Shown here: positions 51,663 to 62,757 of the stretch, piece after piece
Position numbering within the stretch: the first letter of the stretch is position 1
How the letters are laid out: each line of letters begins with the position of its first letter
Assembly: GCF_044466355.1 (NCBI RefSeq)
Contig: NZ_JBITMQ010000005.1
Coordinates: 1-64,000 of the forward strand
DNA length: 64,000 nucleotides
Source: Actinophytocola sp044466355
Lineage (GTDB): Bacteria > Actinomycetota > Actinomycetes > Mycobacteriales > Pseudonocardiaceae
Reading direction: 5' to 3'
Translations under genes and position numbers: made by a program
Notes under the pieces: generated by a model
Told to the model about the DNA's origin: nothing
The model's input: only the letters and a program-made list of their open reading frames with translations
Databases searched by the model: none

Positions 51663-52286
51663 TTACGTGGCCGTGAACGCCAGCACGGTCACCTCCTCGC
51701 TGCCCCGCCGCCGCAACGCGGCCACGCAGGCGGCGGCCGTCGCGCCGGTGGTGATCACGTCGTCGAGCAGGACGGCGGCCCGCGGCGCGGGCCCCGTGCA
51801 CCACAACCGGCCACGCAGGTTCGCCACCCGCGCGTCCTGGTCCAGGCCCACGGAGTCACGCGCTCGGCCGGACAACCGCAGTACCGGTGCGACAGTCGCC
51901 CGGTGTCCCGCGTGGACCAACGCCGACGCGCAGGCCCGCGCCACCGCCGTCATGTGCTGCCCGTACCGCGCACGGGCGGCCGCCGGCCGGGACGGGGTGG
52001 GCACCACGACGTACGGTCCTGCTCGGACGGTGGGCAGGGCGCGGGCGAACGCCCGTCCAAACGGCACGGACAGCTCGTGGCGCCCCCTCTCCTTGTAGGC
52101 CAGCACCGCGCGGCGTGCCGCGCCCTCGTACCCCGAGAGGGCGTACGCGGCGCCGAGGCCGGGGCGCGGCACCGGGCGCACCTTCAGCGAGCCGGCGCAC
52201 CCGGCGCACCAGTTGGTGGCCGGGGTGTCGCAGCCGGCGCAGCGGTTGGGCAGGACCAGATCGAGTATCGAACGCATGATCGACAT
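51663..52286 (-). CDS. comF: ComF family phosphoribosyltransferase-like protein
   Basis: The 207-residue protein has an N-terminal zinc ribbon with two CxxC-type pairs (NRCAGCDTPATNWCAGCAG) and a type I PRTase fold with VVVPTPSRPAAAR and the PRPP loop VLLDDVITTGATAAA. ComF proteins take part in natural transformation in some bacteria; in actinobacteria the role is unclear. It is convergent with lpqB and divergent from hpf. ATG 52286 has a weak SD; an in-frame ATG at 52277 is possible. Confidence 0.92.
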   Translation of the reverse strand: MSIMRSILDLVLPNRCAGCDTPATNWCAGCAGSLKVRPVPRPGLGAAYALSGYEGAARRAVLAYKERGRHELSVPFGRAFARALPTVRAGPYVVVPTPSRPAAARARYGQHMTAVARACASALVHAGHRATVAPVLRLSGRARDSVGLDQDARVANLRGRLWCTGPAPRAAVLLDDVITTGATAAACVAALRRRGSEEVTVLAFTAT

Positions 52287-52605
52287 GATGCCTCAGGGCA
52301 CCGACAAAAGGCGAGGAAAAGCCAAGCCACGGAAGGAGGAACCGTGGTCGCCGAGAGTCGCGCCGACGCGGGTGTTTCACCGGTCGGAAGAAGGTGGATA
52401 CCTCCTTCCGAGTGAACTTGTTCGGGGAACTTCGATCATCCGAAGATCGTTGGACAGGTATGGAAGGCACGTTCAGTCGATCACCGTGGAAGGCGACCGT
52501 GCCTGGTCCGGCAGGCCGAGCGCGATGCGCGCGTCCCGCCGGGGAGTCCTCGCGTGCGGAAGGGGGCCACGTTGCGCTCAGTAACACGATCGGGACGGGC
52601 AAGTT

Positions 52606-52626
52606 CCCCCGCCGAGGGGGCTTTTG
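52606..52626 (+). terminator. Intrinsic terminator inside the hpf leader
   Basis: CCCCC (52606-52610) pairs with GGGGG (52616-52620) across a 5-base loop, followed by CTTTTG. It is one of the few T-tract terminators in the window. It stands about 190 bases upstream of hpf, so it could end a short transcript started after comF or act as an attenuator. Confidence 0.6.
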
Positions 52627-52696
52627 CAAAGGCACAACGCGAGATAACGTCTCGGCATCAGCTTTCCCGGTTTTCGCAGGGAGGAGGCGAGTAGCC

Positions 52697-52723
52697 ATGT
52701 CCCTGGCGCCGGTGGGTCGCTGA
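52697..52723 (+). CDS. Putative 8-residue leader peptide upstream of hpf
   Basis: The ORF reads MSLAPVGR followed by TGA. A strong SD (ggaggagg) ends 9 bases before its ATG. Its stop codon lies in the left arm of a hairpin (52719-52742), so a ribosome paused here would alter folding of the downstream leader. This is the layout of ribosome-mediated attenuators. No homology is claimed; translation is inferred. Confidence 0.4.
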   Translation: MSLAPVGR

Positions 52724-52811
52724 GGAGGGGGAGCCCCTCAGCCTCCTGGAGAATCCGATTTCCGGCGCCGCTGTTCGCTCACTATCTCGCTGTTGGCGAG
52801 GGAGGTTGTGT

Positions 52812-53477
52812 ATGGACATCGTCGTTAAAGGCCGCAACGTCGAGGTGCCCGATCACTACCGAGTGCACGTCGAGGAAAAGCTGACCAGGCTCGAACGCTA
52901 CGACCGCAAGGTGATCCGGTTCGACGTGGAGCTCTTCCACGAACCCAACCGCAGGCAGTCGAAGAACTGCCAGCGCGTGGAGATCACCGGCAAGGGCAGG
53001 GGCCCGGCCGTACGCGCGGAAGCATGTGCGGGCGACTTCTACGCCGCGCTCGACGCGGCAGTCACCAAGCTAGAGAACCGGCTACGCAGGCTGCATGACC
53101 GCAGGCGCGTGCACTACGGACGCCGGAGTCAGACCTCCGTCGCGGAAGCCACCGCGCACACCTCCACCGAACTTTCCGCGCTGCCCGCCACGAACGGGCG
53201 CGCGCAGACCGCGGTGCTGCCCGCGCGAACCGAGCAGGCCGTAGGCCTCCCCGAGGTACCCGCCCAGCGCTGGGAAAGCGCTGAGGAGGACAACCTCCCC
53301 GGCAGGATCGTCCGGGAGAAGGAGCACCCGGCGAAGCCCATGACCGTCGACCAGGCTCTCTACCAGATGGAGCTGGTCGGCCACGACTTCTTCCTCTTCC
53401 ATGACGCCGATGCCGACAAGCCGAGCGTCGTCTACCGCAGGAGGGGCTTCGACTACGGCGTGATCAGGCTGGTCTGA
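52812..53477 (+). CDS. hpf: Ribosome hibernation promoting factor, long form
   Basis: The 221-residue protein stabilises inactive 70S/100S ribosomes. The N-terminal HPF/YfiA domain (about 1-105; MDIVVKGRNVEVPDHYRVHVEEKL) fits the decoding site, a poorly conserved linker (about 106-165) follows, and the C-terminal dimerisation domain (about 165-221; MTVDQALYQMELVGHDFFLF) ends it. ATG 52812 has ggagg 6 bases upstream. A long structured leader precedes it, which suggests growth- or antibiotic-responsive control. Confidence 0.95.
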   Translation: MDIVVKGRNVEVPDHYRVHVEEKLTRLERYDRKVIRFDVELFHEPNRRQSKNCQRVEITGKGRGPAVRAEACAGDFYAALDAAVTKLENRLRRLHDRRRVHYGRRSQTSVAEATAHTSTELSALPATNGRAQTAVLPARTEQAVGLPEVPAQRWESAEEDNLPGRIVREKEHPAKPMTVDQALYQMELVGHDFFLFHDADADKPSVVYRRRGFDYGVIRLV

Positions 53478-53490
53478 CACGAACCGCGAC

Positions 53491-53522
53491 AAGCCCCTGG
53501 ACAAGCCGGTCCGGGGGCTTTC
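53491..53522 (+). terminator. Terminator after hpf
   Basis: An 11-base stem (53491-53501 with 53510-53520, one G-U pair) with an 8-base loop is followed by TTTC. It begins 13 bases after the hpf stop and precedes a separately promoted gene. Confidence 0.8.
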
Positions 53523-53562
53523 GCGTGTGCGCGGCCGATGCGCTCCCTGTGGCGGACGTGGC

Positions 53563-53568
53563 TAGGGT
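53563..53568 (+). promoter_or_regulatory. -10 box for the small lipoprotein gene, leaderless arrangement
   Basis: TAGGGT ends 8 bases before ATG 53577, and no SD intervenes, fitting a leaderless transcript. The hpf terminator lies just upstream. Confidence 0.5.
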
Positions 53569-53576
53569 GCCACCTC

Positions 53577-54038
53577 ATGTGCAAGAGCAAGATCATCGCC
53601 GTCGTGTTGGGGACCACCGCTCTTCTCGGTGTGAGCGCGTGCGGAAGCGATGAACCGCGGGACAGCGCCACACAGGAGCGGGCCGGGCAGCAGGAGACCG
53701 CGACCGAGGACACCTCGGCGGCGGACGCCGAGAACAAGGCGCAGAACGCCGACGAGTTGGCCGAGGACGTCGAGATCGTCACGTGCGGCGAGGGGGACGC
53801 CATCGGCGTGAGCGCGACCGTCGAGGTCACGAACTCCCTCGACGAGCCGATGGAGTACATCGGCACCATCAAGTTCCTGGACGCCTCCGGTGCCGAGCTC
53901 ACCGACGGCATCTTCAACACCGGCACGCTCGAACCGGGCCAGATCGGGACCGAGGAGGTCCCCGGCGCGAACGTCTACGAGAAGGTCGCGAAGTACACCT
54001 GCGAGCTGGTCGAGGTGAAGATCGACGAGCCGGTCTAG
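53577..54038 (+). CDS. Small secreted lipoprotein
   Basis: The 153-residue protein has a lipoprotein signal with lipobox GVSAC (Cys22), an acidic Glu/Ala/Asp-rich spacer (about 30-65) and a C-terminal immunoglobulin-like beta domain of the FxLYD/DUF4352 kind (SATVEVTNSLDEPMEYIGTI, LEPGQIGTEEVPG). Such domains occur in many surface lipoproteins of actinobacteria; the function is unknown. It lies between hpf and secA, with its own leaderless-type promoter. Confidence 0.85.
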   Translation: MCKSKIIAVVLGTTALLGVSACGSDEPRDSATQERAGQQETATEDTSAADAENKAQNADELAEDVEIVTCGEGDAIGVSATVEVTNSLDEPMEYIGTIKFLDASGAELTDGIFNTGTLEPGQIGTEEVPGANVYEKVAKYTCELVEVKIDEPV

Positions 54039-54060
54039 GCAGCCCGGTGCGCGGACGGCC

Positions 54061-54066
54061 TACGAT
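54061..54066 (+). promoter_or_regulatory. Candidate secA -10 box
   Basis: TACGAT lies about 70 bases before the secA start, after the stop of the lipoprotein gene. A matching -35 is not clear. Confidence 0.35.
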
Positions 54067-54135
54067 GGGGGAGGGCGAGACTGCTCTCTCCCTGTCATAG
54101 GCGCGCACACGATCCAGCGAGCGAGGTTGAACCTG

Positions 54136-57036
<2,901 letters not shown>

Positions 57037-57052
57037 GACTTCGCTGAGCGCT

Positions 57053-57105
57053 GCCCTGAAAGACGCTTTCGGGACGTTGAGTGTCCCGAAAGCGTCTTTC
57101 AGGGC
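57053..57105. terminator. Perfect 23-base hairpin between convergent genes
   Basis: The 23-base arms 57053-57075 and 57083-57105 are perfectly complementary across a 7-base loop (GTTGAGT). Each arm contains an internal near-palindrome (GAAAGACGCTTTC). It starts 16 bases after the secA stop and ends at the stop of the minus-strand DUF6912 gene, so it should terminate both. Its perfection and composition also suggest a member of a dispersed palindrome family. Confidence 0.85.
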
Positions 57106-57106
57106 G

Positions 57107-57613
57107 TTACAGCAGCTCCAGCAGGAACGGCAGTTCCTCCGGCGAGTACCAGGCCAGCTCGTGGTCCTCTGCCTCACCCAGGGTGAACTCGGCGTCGCCG
57201 TCGCCGAGGTCTGCCTGGTCCACCACCGCCGCGGCGCCTCGCACAGCGGTTTCCGCGTCCGAGGTGTCGAGGTGGACGGCCGCGACCTGCTTCAGCTGCA
57301 CGGGCCCCGCGAGGCGCACCACCGCGTAGTCCAGGTCCGGGCGGAGGGTGGCGCCGTCGACGTCCGCGGACACCACGGCTCGCCGGGGAAGCACCAGCTC
57401 CGGGTCCTCCTCCAGTTCGGCCGCCAGCAGCCGGAGTGACGCGCGGGCCGCCTCGAGCATGGCCGCGTACTCCAGTTCCTCCGACGTCCCCGACGCATAG
57501 GACTCGCGCAGCATCGGTGTCAGCGCGAACGCCGTGTGGTTCACGGCGGACAGTTCCCCCGCGGCGTTCAGCGTCCGCAGCATCAACACCGTGGCCGGTA
57601 TGTAGACCCTCAC
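57107..57613 (-). CDS. DUF6912 family protein
   Basis: The 168-residue acidic soluble protein starts VRVYIPATVLMLRTL, with AVNHTAFALTPMLRE and a C-terminal DHELAWYSPEELPFLLELL. This matches a conserved actinobacterial protein family (DUF6912; mycobacterial Rv3231c type) with no known activity. There is no signal or membrane segment. GTG 57613 is the family start; longer sequence upstream is shadow. It lies divergent from the SpoU methyltransferase. Confidence 0.8.
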   Translation of the reverse strand: MRVYIPATVLMLRTLNAAGELSAVNHTAFALTPMLRESYASGTSEELEYAAMLEAARASLRLLAAELEEDPELVLPRRAVVSADVDGATLRPDLDYAVVRLAGPVQLKQVAAVHLDTSDAETAVRGAAAVVDQADLGDGDAEFTLGEAEDHELAWYSPEELPFLLELL

Positions 57614-57684
57614 CGTGCTCCCGTTCCCCGTTCGGCGGGCAAGGCCTAGATCCTGACACATCGGTGACGTGCGATGCTCTCGCC

Positions 57685-58434
57685 GTGGACGGCCAATCAC
57701 CGAAGGACCGGTTCGTGACCGTGTTCGGTCGCAAGCCCGTGCTGGAGGCGCTCGCCGACCGGCGGCTCGACGTGGACAAGGTCATCCTCGCCGACAACGC
57801 CCGCGGCGCCGCTGCCAGGGAGATCCTCGACGCCGCCGGTGCGCGGTCCGTGCGGGTCGAGCGGGCCAGCGCGCACCGGGTGAAGGTGCTGGCGGGGAAC
57901 GGGAAGCAGGACCAGGGCGTGCTCGCCGACGTCGTCGCGCCCCGCATGCGGCGGCTCGCCGACGGGCTGGCCGCGCGGCCGGCGACGGTGCTCGTGCTCG
58001 ACGGGATCACCACGCCCGCCAACGTCGGGATGATCCTGCGCACCGCGACCGCCGCCGGGGTCGAGGGGATCGTGGTGCCCCGGCGTGGCGTGGCGAGCAT
58101 CGATCCGCTGGTCGTGAAGGCCTCCGCGGGCGTGGCCTTCCACGCGCCAGTGCTGCGTTGCTACACGGCGGAGGAGGCCTGCGTCGCGCTCCGCGACGCC
58201 GGGTATCCCCTGTTCGCGCTGGACGGCGCGGCTCGCCGGTCGTTGTTCGACGCCGAACTGCCGAAGCGGGCCGCGTACGTGCTCGGCGGAGAGACCGCGG
58301 GCGTGAGCCCCGAGGTCCGCGAGCACGTCACCGGGCTGATCTCGATCCCCATGGCGGGTGGTGTGGAGTCGCTGAACGTGGCCAGTGCGGCGGCCGTGCT
58401 GTGCTTCGACCTGGTGCGCCGACACGGTCAGTGA
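57685..58434 (+). CDS. TrmH/SpoU family RNA 2'-O-methyltransferase
   Basis: The 249-residue enzyme has an N-terminal substrate-binding domain (FGRKPVLEALADRR, about 12-80) and a SPOUT catalytic domain: LVLDGITTPANVGMILRTATAAG (Asn/Arg of motif 1), LGGETAGVS (motif 2) and ISIPMAGGVESLNVASAAAV (motif 3, knot). It would methylate rRNA or tRNA ribose; the exact target is not readable. GTG 57685 lies 6 bases after a GATGCT box, another leaderless candidate. Confidence 0.9.
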   Translation: MDGQSPKDRFVTVFGRKPVLEALADRRLDVDKVILADNARGAAAREILDAAGARSVRVERASAHRVKVLAGNGKQDQGVLADVVAPRMRRLADGLAARPATVLVLDGITTPANVGMILRTATAAGVEGIVVPRRGVASIDPLVVKASAGVAFHAPVLRCYTAEEACVALRDAGYPLFALDGAARRSLFDAELPKRAAYVLGGETAGVSPEVREHVTGLISIPMAGGVESLNVASAAAVLCFDLVRRHGQ

Positions 58435-58494
58435 CCAGGCCATCCCATGGAGTGGTATTTGTCCTACTGAGACGGTCGACCGGCTCAGTAGGGC

Positions 58495-59001
58495 ATGACC
58501 GTACCCGCTCTCCACGACGACGAGTCGTACCGACAACTCCACCTCCGGCAGCTGCCGGACTACGAACCCGGCGACGAACCCGGCGACGAGGACGGCCCAC
58601 CGATGCGGTGGTCGAGTCTGCGGCCGGCGAGCGGTCCGCAGCTGCGGCTGGTGCCACCGCTGCCCGAGCCGGACGGGCCACCGGTCCCGCCGTCCGCGCT
58701 CGCGCAGGTGTTGCGGCGGGTGCTGGAGGTGCTGGACGGCAGGCGTCCGGTCGGGCAGCTGCGGTCGCTGCTGCCGGACGCCGCGTTCGAGGCGTTGCTG
58801 ACCAGGCTGCGGACGGTGCGGCCGGGTGTGCGGCACGTGCTGTGCGGGTTGCGGACGTGCTACCCGGTGGACTCGGTGGTGGAGGTCAGCGCGGTGATCG
58901 GGATGCGCTTCCCCGAAGGCAGGGAGCGGATGGCGGCGGCCTCGGCACGGTTCGAGAGACACGGCGACAGGTGGCTGTGCGCGGTGCTGAGGATCCTGTG
59001 A
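58495..59001 (+). CDS. DUF6459 (Rv3235-like) family protein
   Basis: The 168-residue protein has a Pro/Asp-rich disordered N-terminal half and a C-terminal conserved domain (about 68-168; QVLRRVLEVLDGRRPVGQL, then WLCAVLRIL at the end). It matches the actinobacterial family that includes Rv3235, found near secA. The function is unknown. The ATG at 58495 has no clear SD. Tandem GDEPGDE near residue 26 is a small in-frame duplication. Confidence 0.82.
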   Translation: MTVPALHDDESYRQLHLRQLPDYEPGDEPGDEDGPPMRWSSLRPASGPQLRLVPPLPEPDGPPVPPSALAQVLRRVLEVLDGRRPVGQLRSLLPDAAFEALLTRLRTVRPGVRHVLCGLRTCYPVDSVVEVSAVIGMRFPEGRERMAAASARFERHGDRWLCAVLRIL

Positions 59002-59005
59002 CGGG

Positions 59006-60007
59006 TCACGCCTCCAGCACGATCTTGCCCGTCGCCCTGCCGTCCATCAGCAGGCGCAGGCCCTTGGCGGCCTCGGTCAGCGGCAGGCGCTGGTCGATGG
59101 GCGGGGCCAGTTCGCCGTCGGCCACCAGCCGGTACACCTCGGCCAGCGCGCGGTTGAACGACGGCCCCGCCTTCACGTAGTAGAACGTGGCGCGGCGGCC
59201 CCGGGCCCTGCCGAGCGCCTTGCCCAGCCACCACGACGCGAACCGGCGGATCGTGCGCAGGTAGGGGACCAGCCAGTGGTTGTTCTCGTCGAGGGTGGTG
59301 GCGCTGCCGTAGTTCACGACGATCCCGCCGTCGGCCAGCATGTCGTACGAGACCTGCAGGCTGTCGCCGCCCAGGTGGTCGAACACCGCGTCGACGCCGC
59401 CCGGTGCCAGCTCACGCACACGCGCGGGCACGTCCTCGGTCCGGTAGTCGATCGGCGTCGCGCCGAGGGCCCGCACGGTGTCGTGCTTCGCCGCCGACGC
59501 GGTCCCGAGCACGGTCGCGCCCGCGGCCACCGCCGCCTGCACCAGCAGTGTGCCGACGCCACCGGACGCGCCGTGCACCAGCACCGTCTGGCCCGCCCGC
59601 ACCTTGGCGACCTCGTGGACCATCTGCCACGCGGTCACCCCGTTCATCGTCGCCGCCGCCGCGACGCCCGCGTCGAGGCCGTCGGGCACCGGGACGAGGC
59701 GGTCCGCCGTGATGACCACGTGGGTGCGCCACGCGCCGGTGACCAGCAGCGCCGCGACCCGGTCGCCGACGGCCACCCCCGTCACGCCCTCGCCGAGCGA
59801 GGTGACCTCGCCGACCAGGTCGTAGCCGGGCACGAACGGGTACTTCGGCTGCATCGGGTAGCGGTGCTTGAGCATCTGCACCTCCGCGAAGCTCACGCCG
59901 GTCGCCAGCACCCGCACGCGCACCTCGCCGCGACCGGGTGGGGCCGCGGCGGTGTCGTCGATGCGCAGCTTCTCCGGGCCGCCTCGATCGGTCAGCACGA
60001 TCTCCAT
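59006..60007 (-). CDS. Zinc-free quinone oxidoreductase-like MDR enzyme
   Basis: The 333-residue medium-chain reductase has a GroES-like N-terminal domain (about 1-125; VRVLATGVSFAEVQMLKHRYP) and a Rossmann domain with VLVHGASGGVGTLLVQAA, the NADPH-binding motif. There is no structural-zinc Cys cluster or catalytic Cys, so it groups with NADPH:quinone reductases. It reduces quinones or enones with an unknown substrate. A 15-base perfect palindrome lies just upstream, so it is probably controlled by a repressor acting from elsewhere. Confidence 0.9.
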   Translation of the reverse strand: MEIVLTDRGGPEKLRIDDTAAAPPGRGEVRVRVLATGVSFAEVQMLKHRYPMQPKYPFVPGYDLVGEVTSLGEGVTGVAVGDRVAALLVTGAWRTHVVITADRLVPVPDGLDAGVAAAATMNGVTAWQMVHEVAKVRAGQTVLVHGASGGVGTLLVQAAVAAGATVLGTASAAKHDTVRALGATPIDYRTEDVPARVRELAPGGVDAVFDHLGGDSLQVSYDMLADGGIVVNYGSATTLDENNHWLVPYLRTIRRFASWWLGKALGRARGRRATFYYVKAGPSFNRALAEVYRLVADGELAPPIDQRLPLTEAAKGLRLLMDGRATGKIVLEA

Positions 60008-60022
60008 GTCCAGCTCCTTGCG

Positions 60023-60048
60023 TTAGAGGCTCTAACAGAAATTAGAGC
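60023..60048. promoter_or_regulatory. Operator-like palindrome upstream of the MDR gene
   Basis: GTTAGAG (60023-60029) and CTCTAAC (60031-60037) form a perfect 7-base-arm palindrome with one central base. A further half-site TTAGAG follows at 60043-60048. It lies 16 bases upstream of the MDR start, where a repressor would block transcription. No regulator gene is adjacent. Confidence 0.65.
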
Positions 60049-60168
60049 CTGTCGGAGCGATGCTGTCAAGCGGACGGCGCGCACTCGTTCGAAGGCGTGA
60101 CACTATGGCGGTACATCCGCCGAGAACGGTCACAAGCCGTCCGAGAGCCCAAGGAGGCGAGCCAACCC

Positions 60169-61797
60169 ATGGACGCCGTTTCGTCCGTGCCCGAGCCGGT
60201 CAACGAGCCGGTGCACGGCTATGCGCCGGGTAGTGCCGAGCGCGAGTCGCTGCAGCGCAGGATCGCCGAGCTGGAAGGTGAGCGGCACGAGCTCACGATG
60301 ACCGTCGGCGGGGAGCGGCGGATGGCGGGCGGGGACCCGATCGACGTCGTCCAGCCGCACGACCACCGGCACGTGCTCGGTGTGTCCGCGCAGGCCACGG
60401 CCAAGGACGTGGCCGACGCCGTCACCGCCGCGAAACAGGCCGCCCCGGCCTGGCGGGACCTGCCGTTCGACGAGCGGGCCGCCGTGCTGCTGCGTGCCGC
60501 CGACCTGCTGTCCGGCCCGTGGCGCGACACGCTCAACGCCGCGACGGTCCTCGGCCAGTCGAAGTCCGCGCAGCAGGCGGAGATCGACGCCGCCTGCGAG
60601 CTGATCGACTTCTGGCGCTTCAACGTCGCCTACGCCCGCCGCGTCCTCGAGGAGCAGCCCGCGTCGAGCCCCGGCGTGTGGAACCGGTTCGACCACCGGC
60701 CGCTCGACGGGTTCGTCACCGCGATCACCCCGTTCAACTTCACCGCGATCGCGGGCAACCTGCCGACCGCGCCCGCGCTGATGGGCAACACGGTCGTGTG
60801 GAAGCCGTCGCCGACGCAGCAGCTGGCCGCGCACTACACGATGCGCCTGCTGGAGGCCGCGGGCCTGCCACCCGGCGTGATCAACATGGTGACCGGCGAC
60901 GGCGCCGCGGTCAGCGAGGTCGCGATGACCGACCCCGACTTCGCCGGCCTGCACTTCACCGGTTCCACCAGGACGTTCAAGCACCTGTGGCGCCTGATGG
61001 GCGACCACCTCGACACGTACCGTTCGTACCCGAGGATCGTCGGCGAGACCGGCGGCAAGGACTTCGTGGTCGCGCACCGCTCCGCCGACGCGGCAGCGGT
61101 CGTGACCGGCCTGGTGCGCGGTGCCTTCGAGTACCAGGGCCAGAAGTGCTCGGCCGCGTCCCGCGCCTACATCTCGCGGTCCCTGTGGGAGAACGGGGTG
61201 CGGGACGGGCTGGTCGACGTCACGAAGTCGCTGTCCTACGGCGACGTCACCGACTTCGGCCACTTCGGCGGCGCGGTGATCAACGACAAGGCGTTCGCCA
61301 AGCACAAGGAGGTGCTCGCCCGCGCGGCGAACACCCCGACGCTGGAGGTGCTCACCGGCGGCACCGCGGACGACTCGGTCGGCTACTTCGTGCAGCCCAC
61401 CGTCCTGCTCGGCTCGGACCCGACCGACGAGGTGTTCACCACCGAGTGGTTCGGCCCGATCCTCGCCGTGTCGGTGTTCGACGACAGCGACTACGGCAAG
61501 GTCCTGGAGCTGGTCGACACGTCCACGCCGTACGCCCTGACCGGTGCGGTGTTCGCCACCGACCGCGCCGCCGTCGAGGAGGCCCACCGCACGCTGCGGT
61601 TCGCGGCGGGCAACTTCTACGTCAACGACAAGCCGACCGGCGCGGTCGTCAGCCAGCAGCCGTTCGGCGGCAGCCGCGGCTCCGGCACCAACGACAAGGC
61701 CGGTTCGATCTACAACCTGCAGCGGTGGGTGTCGCCGCGGTCGGTCAAGGAGACGTTCGTCCCGCCGACCGACCACGGCTACCCGCACATGGGCTGA
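60169..61797 (+). CDS. pruA: 1-pyrroline-5-carboxylate dehydrogenase
   Basis: The 542-residue aldehyde dehydrogenase oxidises glutamate semialdehyde to glutamate in proline use. It has FVTAITPFNFTAIAGNL, the catalytic Glu in RIVGETGGKDFVV, the catalytic Cys in EYQGQKCSAASRAYI and the C-terminal QQPFGGSRGSGTNDKAG. The length fits the monofunctional enzyme, without a PutA proline dehydrogenase part; no separate proline dehydrogenase gene is in the window. ATG 60169 has aaggagg 11 bases upstream; earlier in-frame starts read as shadow. Confidence 0.95.
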   Translation: MDAVSSVPEPVNEPVHGYAPGSAERESLQRRIAELEGERHELTMTVGGERRMAGGDPIDVVQPHDHRHVLGVSAQATAKDVADAVTAAKQAAPAWRDLPFDERAAVLLRAADLLSGPWRDTLNAATVLGQSKSAQQAEIDAACELIDFWRFNVAYARRVLEEQPASSPGVWNRFDHRPLDGFVTAITPFNFTAIAGNLPTAPALMGNTVVWKPSPTQQLAAHYTMRLLEAAGLPPGVINMVTGDGAAVSEVAMTDPDFAGLHFTGSTRTFKHLWRLMGDHLDTYRSYPRIVGETGGKDFVVAHRSADAAAVVTGLVRGAFEYQGQKCSAASRAYISRSLWENGVRDGLVDVTKSLSYGDVTDFGHFGGAVINDKAFAKHKEVLARAANTPTLEVLTGGTADDSVGYFVQPTVLLGSDPTDEVFTTEWFGPILAVSVFDDSDYGKVLELVDTSTPYALTGAVFATDRAAVEEAHRTLRFAAGNFYVNDKPTGAVVSQQPFGGSRGSGTNDKAGSIYNLQRWVSPRSVKETFVPPTDHGYPHMG

Positions 61798-62757
61798 TCA
61801 GTTGACGCAGGGCACGCCACTCGCGGGTGGCGTGCCCTGCACGTCACCCACGAACTTCTTCACCTGCTCCGGGTCGACCTCGATCACCGCGCCCTGCGGT
61901 GTCTGGACGTCGGTCCTCTCGACCGGGATCGTGCCGACGCGCAGTTCCGTCGCCCGCGCAAGCGTCTCCACGAACCCGAGCAGGTCGAACCCGTCGTCGG
62001 TCTCGACCTTGCCGCGCACCGCGTCGAGCAGCGCGGGCAGGTCGGCGTTCGGCAGCCTGGCGGACAGGCCACGCAGGAACGCCTGGTGGCGGGCGATCCG
62101 GTCGAGGTCGCCGTTCGGCAGTCCGTGGCGCTGGCGGACGAACGCCAGCGCGTCCGCGCCCGTGACCACCTGCTCGCCCTTCGGGAAGTCCGCACCGGAG
62201 TACCGGTCCTCCACGGCGGTGCGCAGGCACACGGGCACCCCGCCGACCGCGTCCGCGACCGCGCCGAGTGCCGACATGTCGACGATCGCGACATGGTCGA
62301 GAGTGACGCCGGTCAACGCGGTGACCGTGTCGGCGAGCGGCCGCACCCCGTCCTTGGGGAGGACCTGGTTCAGCCGGACCTTCCCCGCGCCGGGCTGGTC
62401 GGCCCAGGTGTCCCTCGGGATCGAGACGAGGCTGACCGATCCGTCCGCGGCGGTCCTGACGAGCACGATCGTGTCGGTGTTGCGGTTCTCGTCCGTACCC
62501 ACGACCAGCACGCTCGTCGGGGCCACGGTGGCGGGCTGCTCCGCGACGGGCGGTGTCGGTGCGCTGCGGCGGAACACCTCGGGAACCACGAACGCGGCCA
62601 CCGCCACGACGACCACCGCCACGGTGGCCAGCGCGACCCCGTACCGGCCTTTCGGTCCGCCACGCAGCGCCTCGAGCACGTCGCGGCCGTCGGCGGCGCG
62701 CGCGGCCTGGTCGGCGAACGCGTCCCGGATGAGCTGTTCGGTCCGGTCTTCGGTCAT
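61798..62757 (-). CDS. LCP family protein coupled to an ECF sigma factor
   Basis: The 319-residue membrane protein has a charged cytoplasmic N-terminus (about 1-40; TEDRTEQLIRDAFADQAAR), one transmembrane helix (about 41-63) and an extracellular LCP domain (about 80-300): VVGTDENRNTDTI, SIPRDTW, VRLNQ, AFVRQRHGLPNGDLDR. The DSR of other LCP proteins reads DEN, so ligase activity is a little less certain. It ends PCVN. The start overlaps the sigma factor's stop by four bases, the position where an anti-sigma factor would be expected. Confidence 0.88.
   Translation of the reverse strand: MTEDRTEQLIRDAFADQAARAADGRDVLEALRGGPKGRYGVALATVAVVVVAVAAFVVPEVFRRSAPTPPVAEQPATVAPTSVLVVGTDENRNTDTIVLVRTAADGSVSLVSIPRDTWADQPGAGKVRLNQVLPKDGVRPLADTVTALTGVTLDHVAIVDMSALGAVADAVGGVPVCLRTAVEDRYSGADFPKGEQVVTGADALAFVRQRHGLPNGDLDRIARHQAFLRGLSARLPNADLPALLDAVRGKVETDDGFDLLGFVETLARATELRVGTIPVERTDVQTPQGAVIEVDPEQVKKFVGDVQGTPPASGVPCVN

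Larger units (their letters stand above)
52287..52811 (+). promoter_or_regulatory. Long structured leader of hpf
   Basis: This is a 525-base gap between divergent genes, unusually long for the window. It holds, in order: an SD-preceded 23-codon ORF (52344-52415) with a hairpin in its 3' part (about 52385-52410), a terminator-like stem with TTTT (52606-52626), a possible promoter (TTGCAA at 52624, TAACGT at 52645), an SD-preceded 8-codon ORF (52697-52723), alternative G/C-rich hairpins (52719-52746) and a small stem (52786-52800) touching the hpf SD. Together these suggest attenuation or translation-dependent control. Confidence 0.55.

Noticed and set aside
52394..52723. 109-residue ORF spanning the hpf leader
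   Set aside because: It has no SD or domain and crosses the terminator hairpin. Only its last eight codons have their own SD and ATG, so I annotate those alone.
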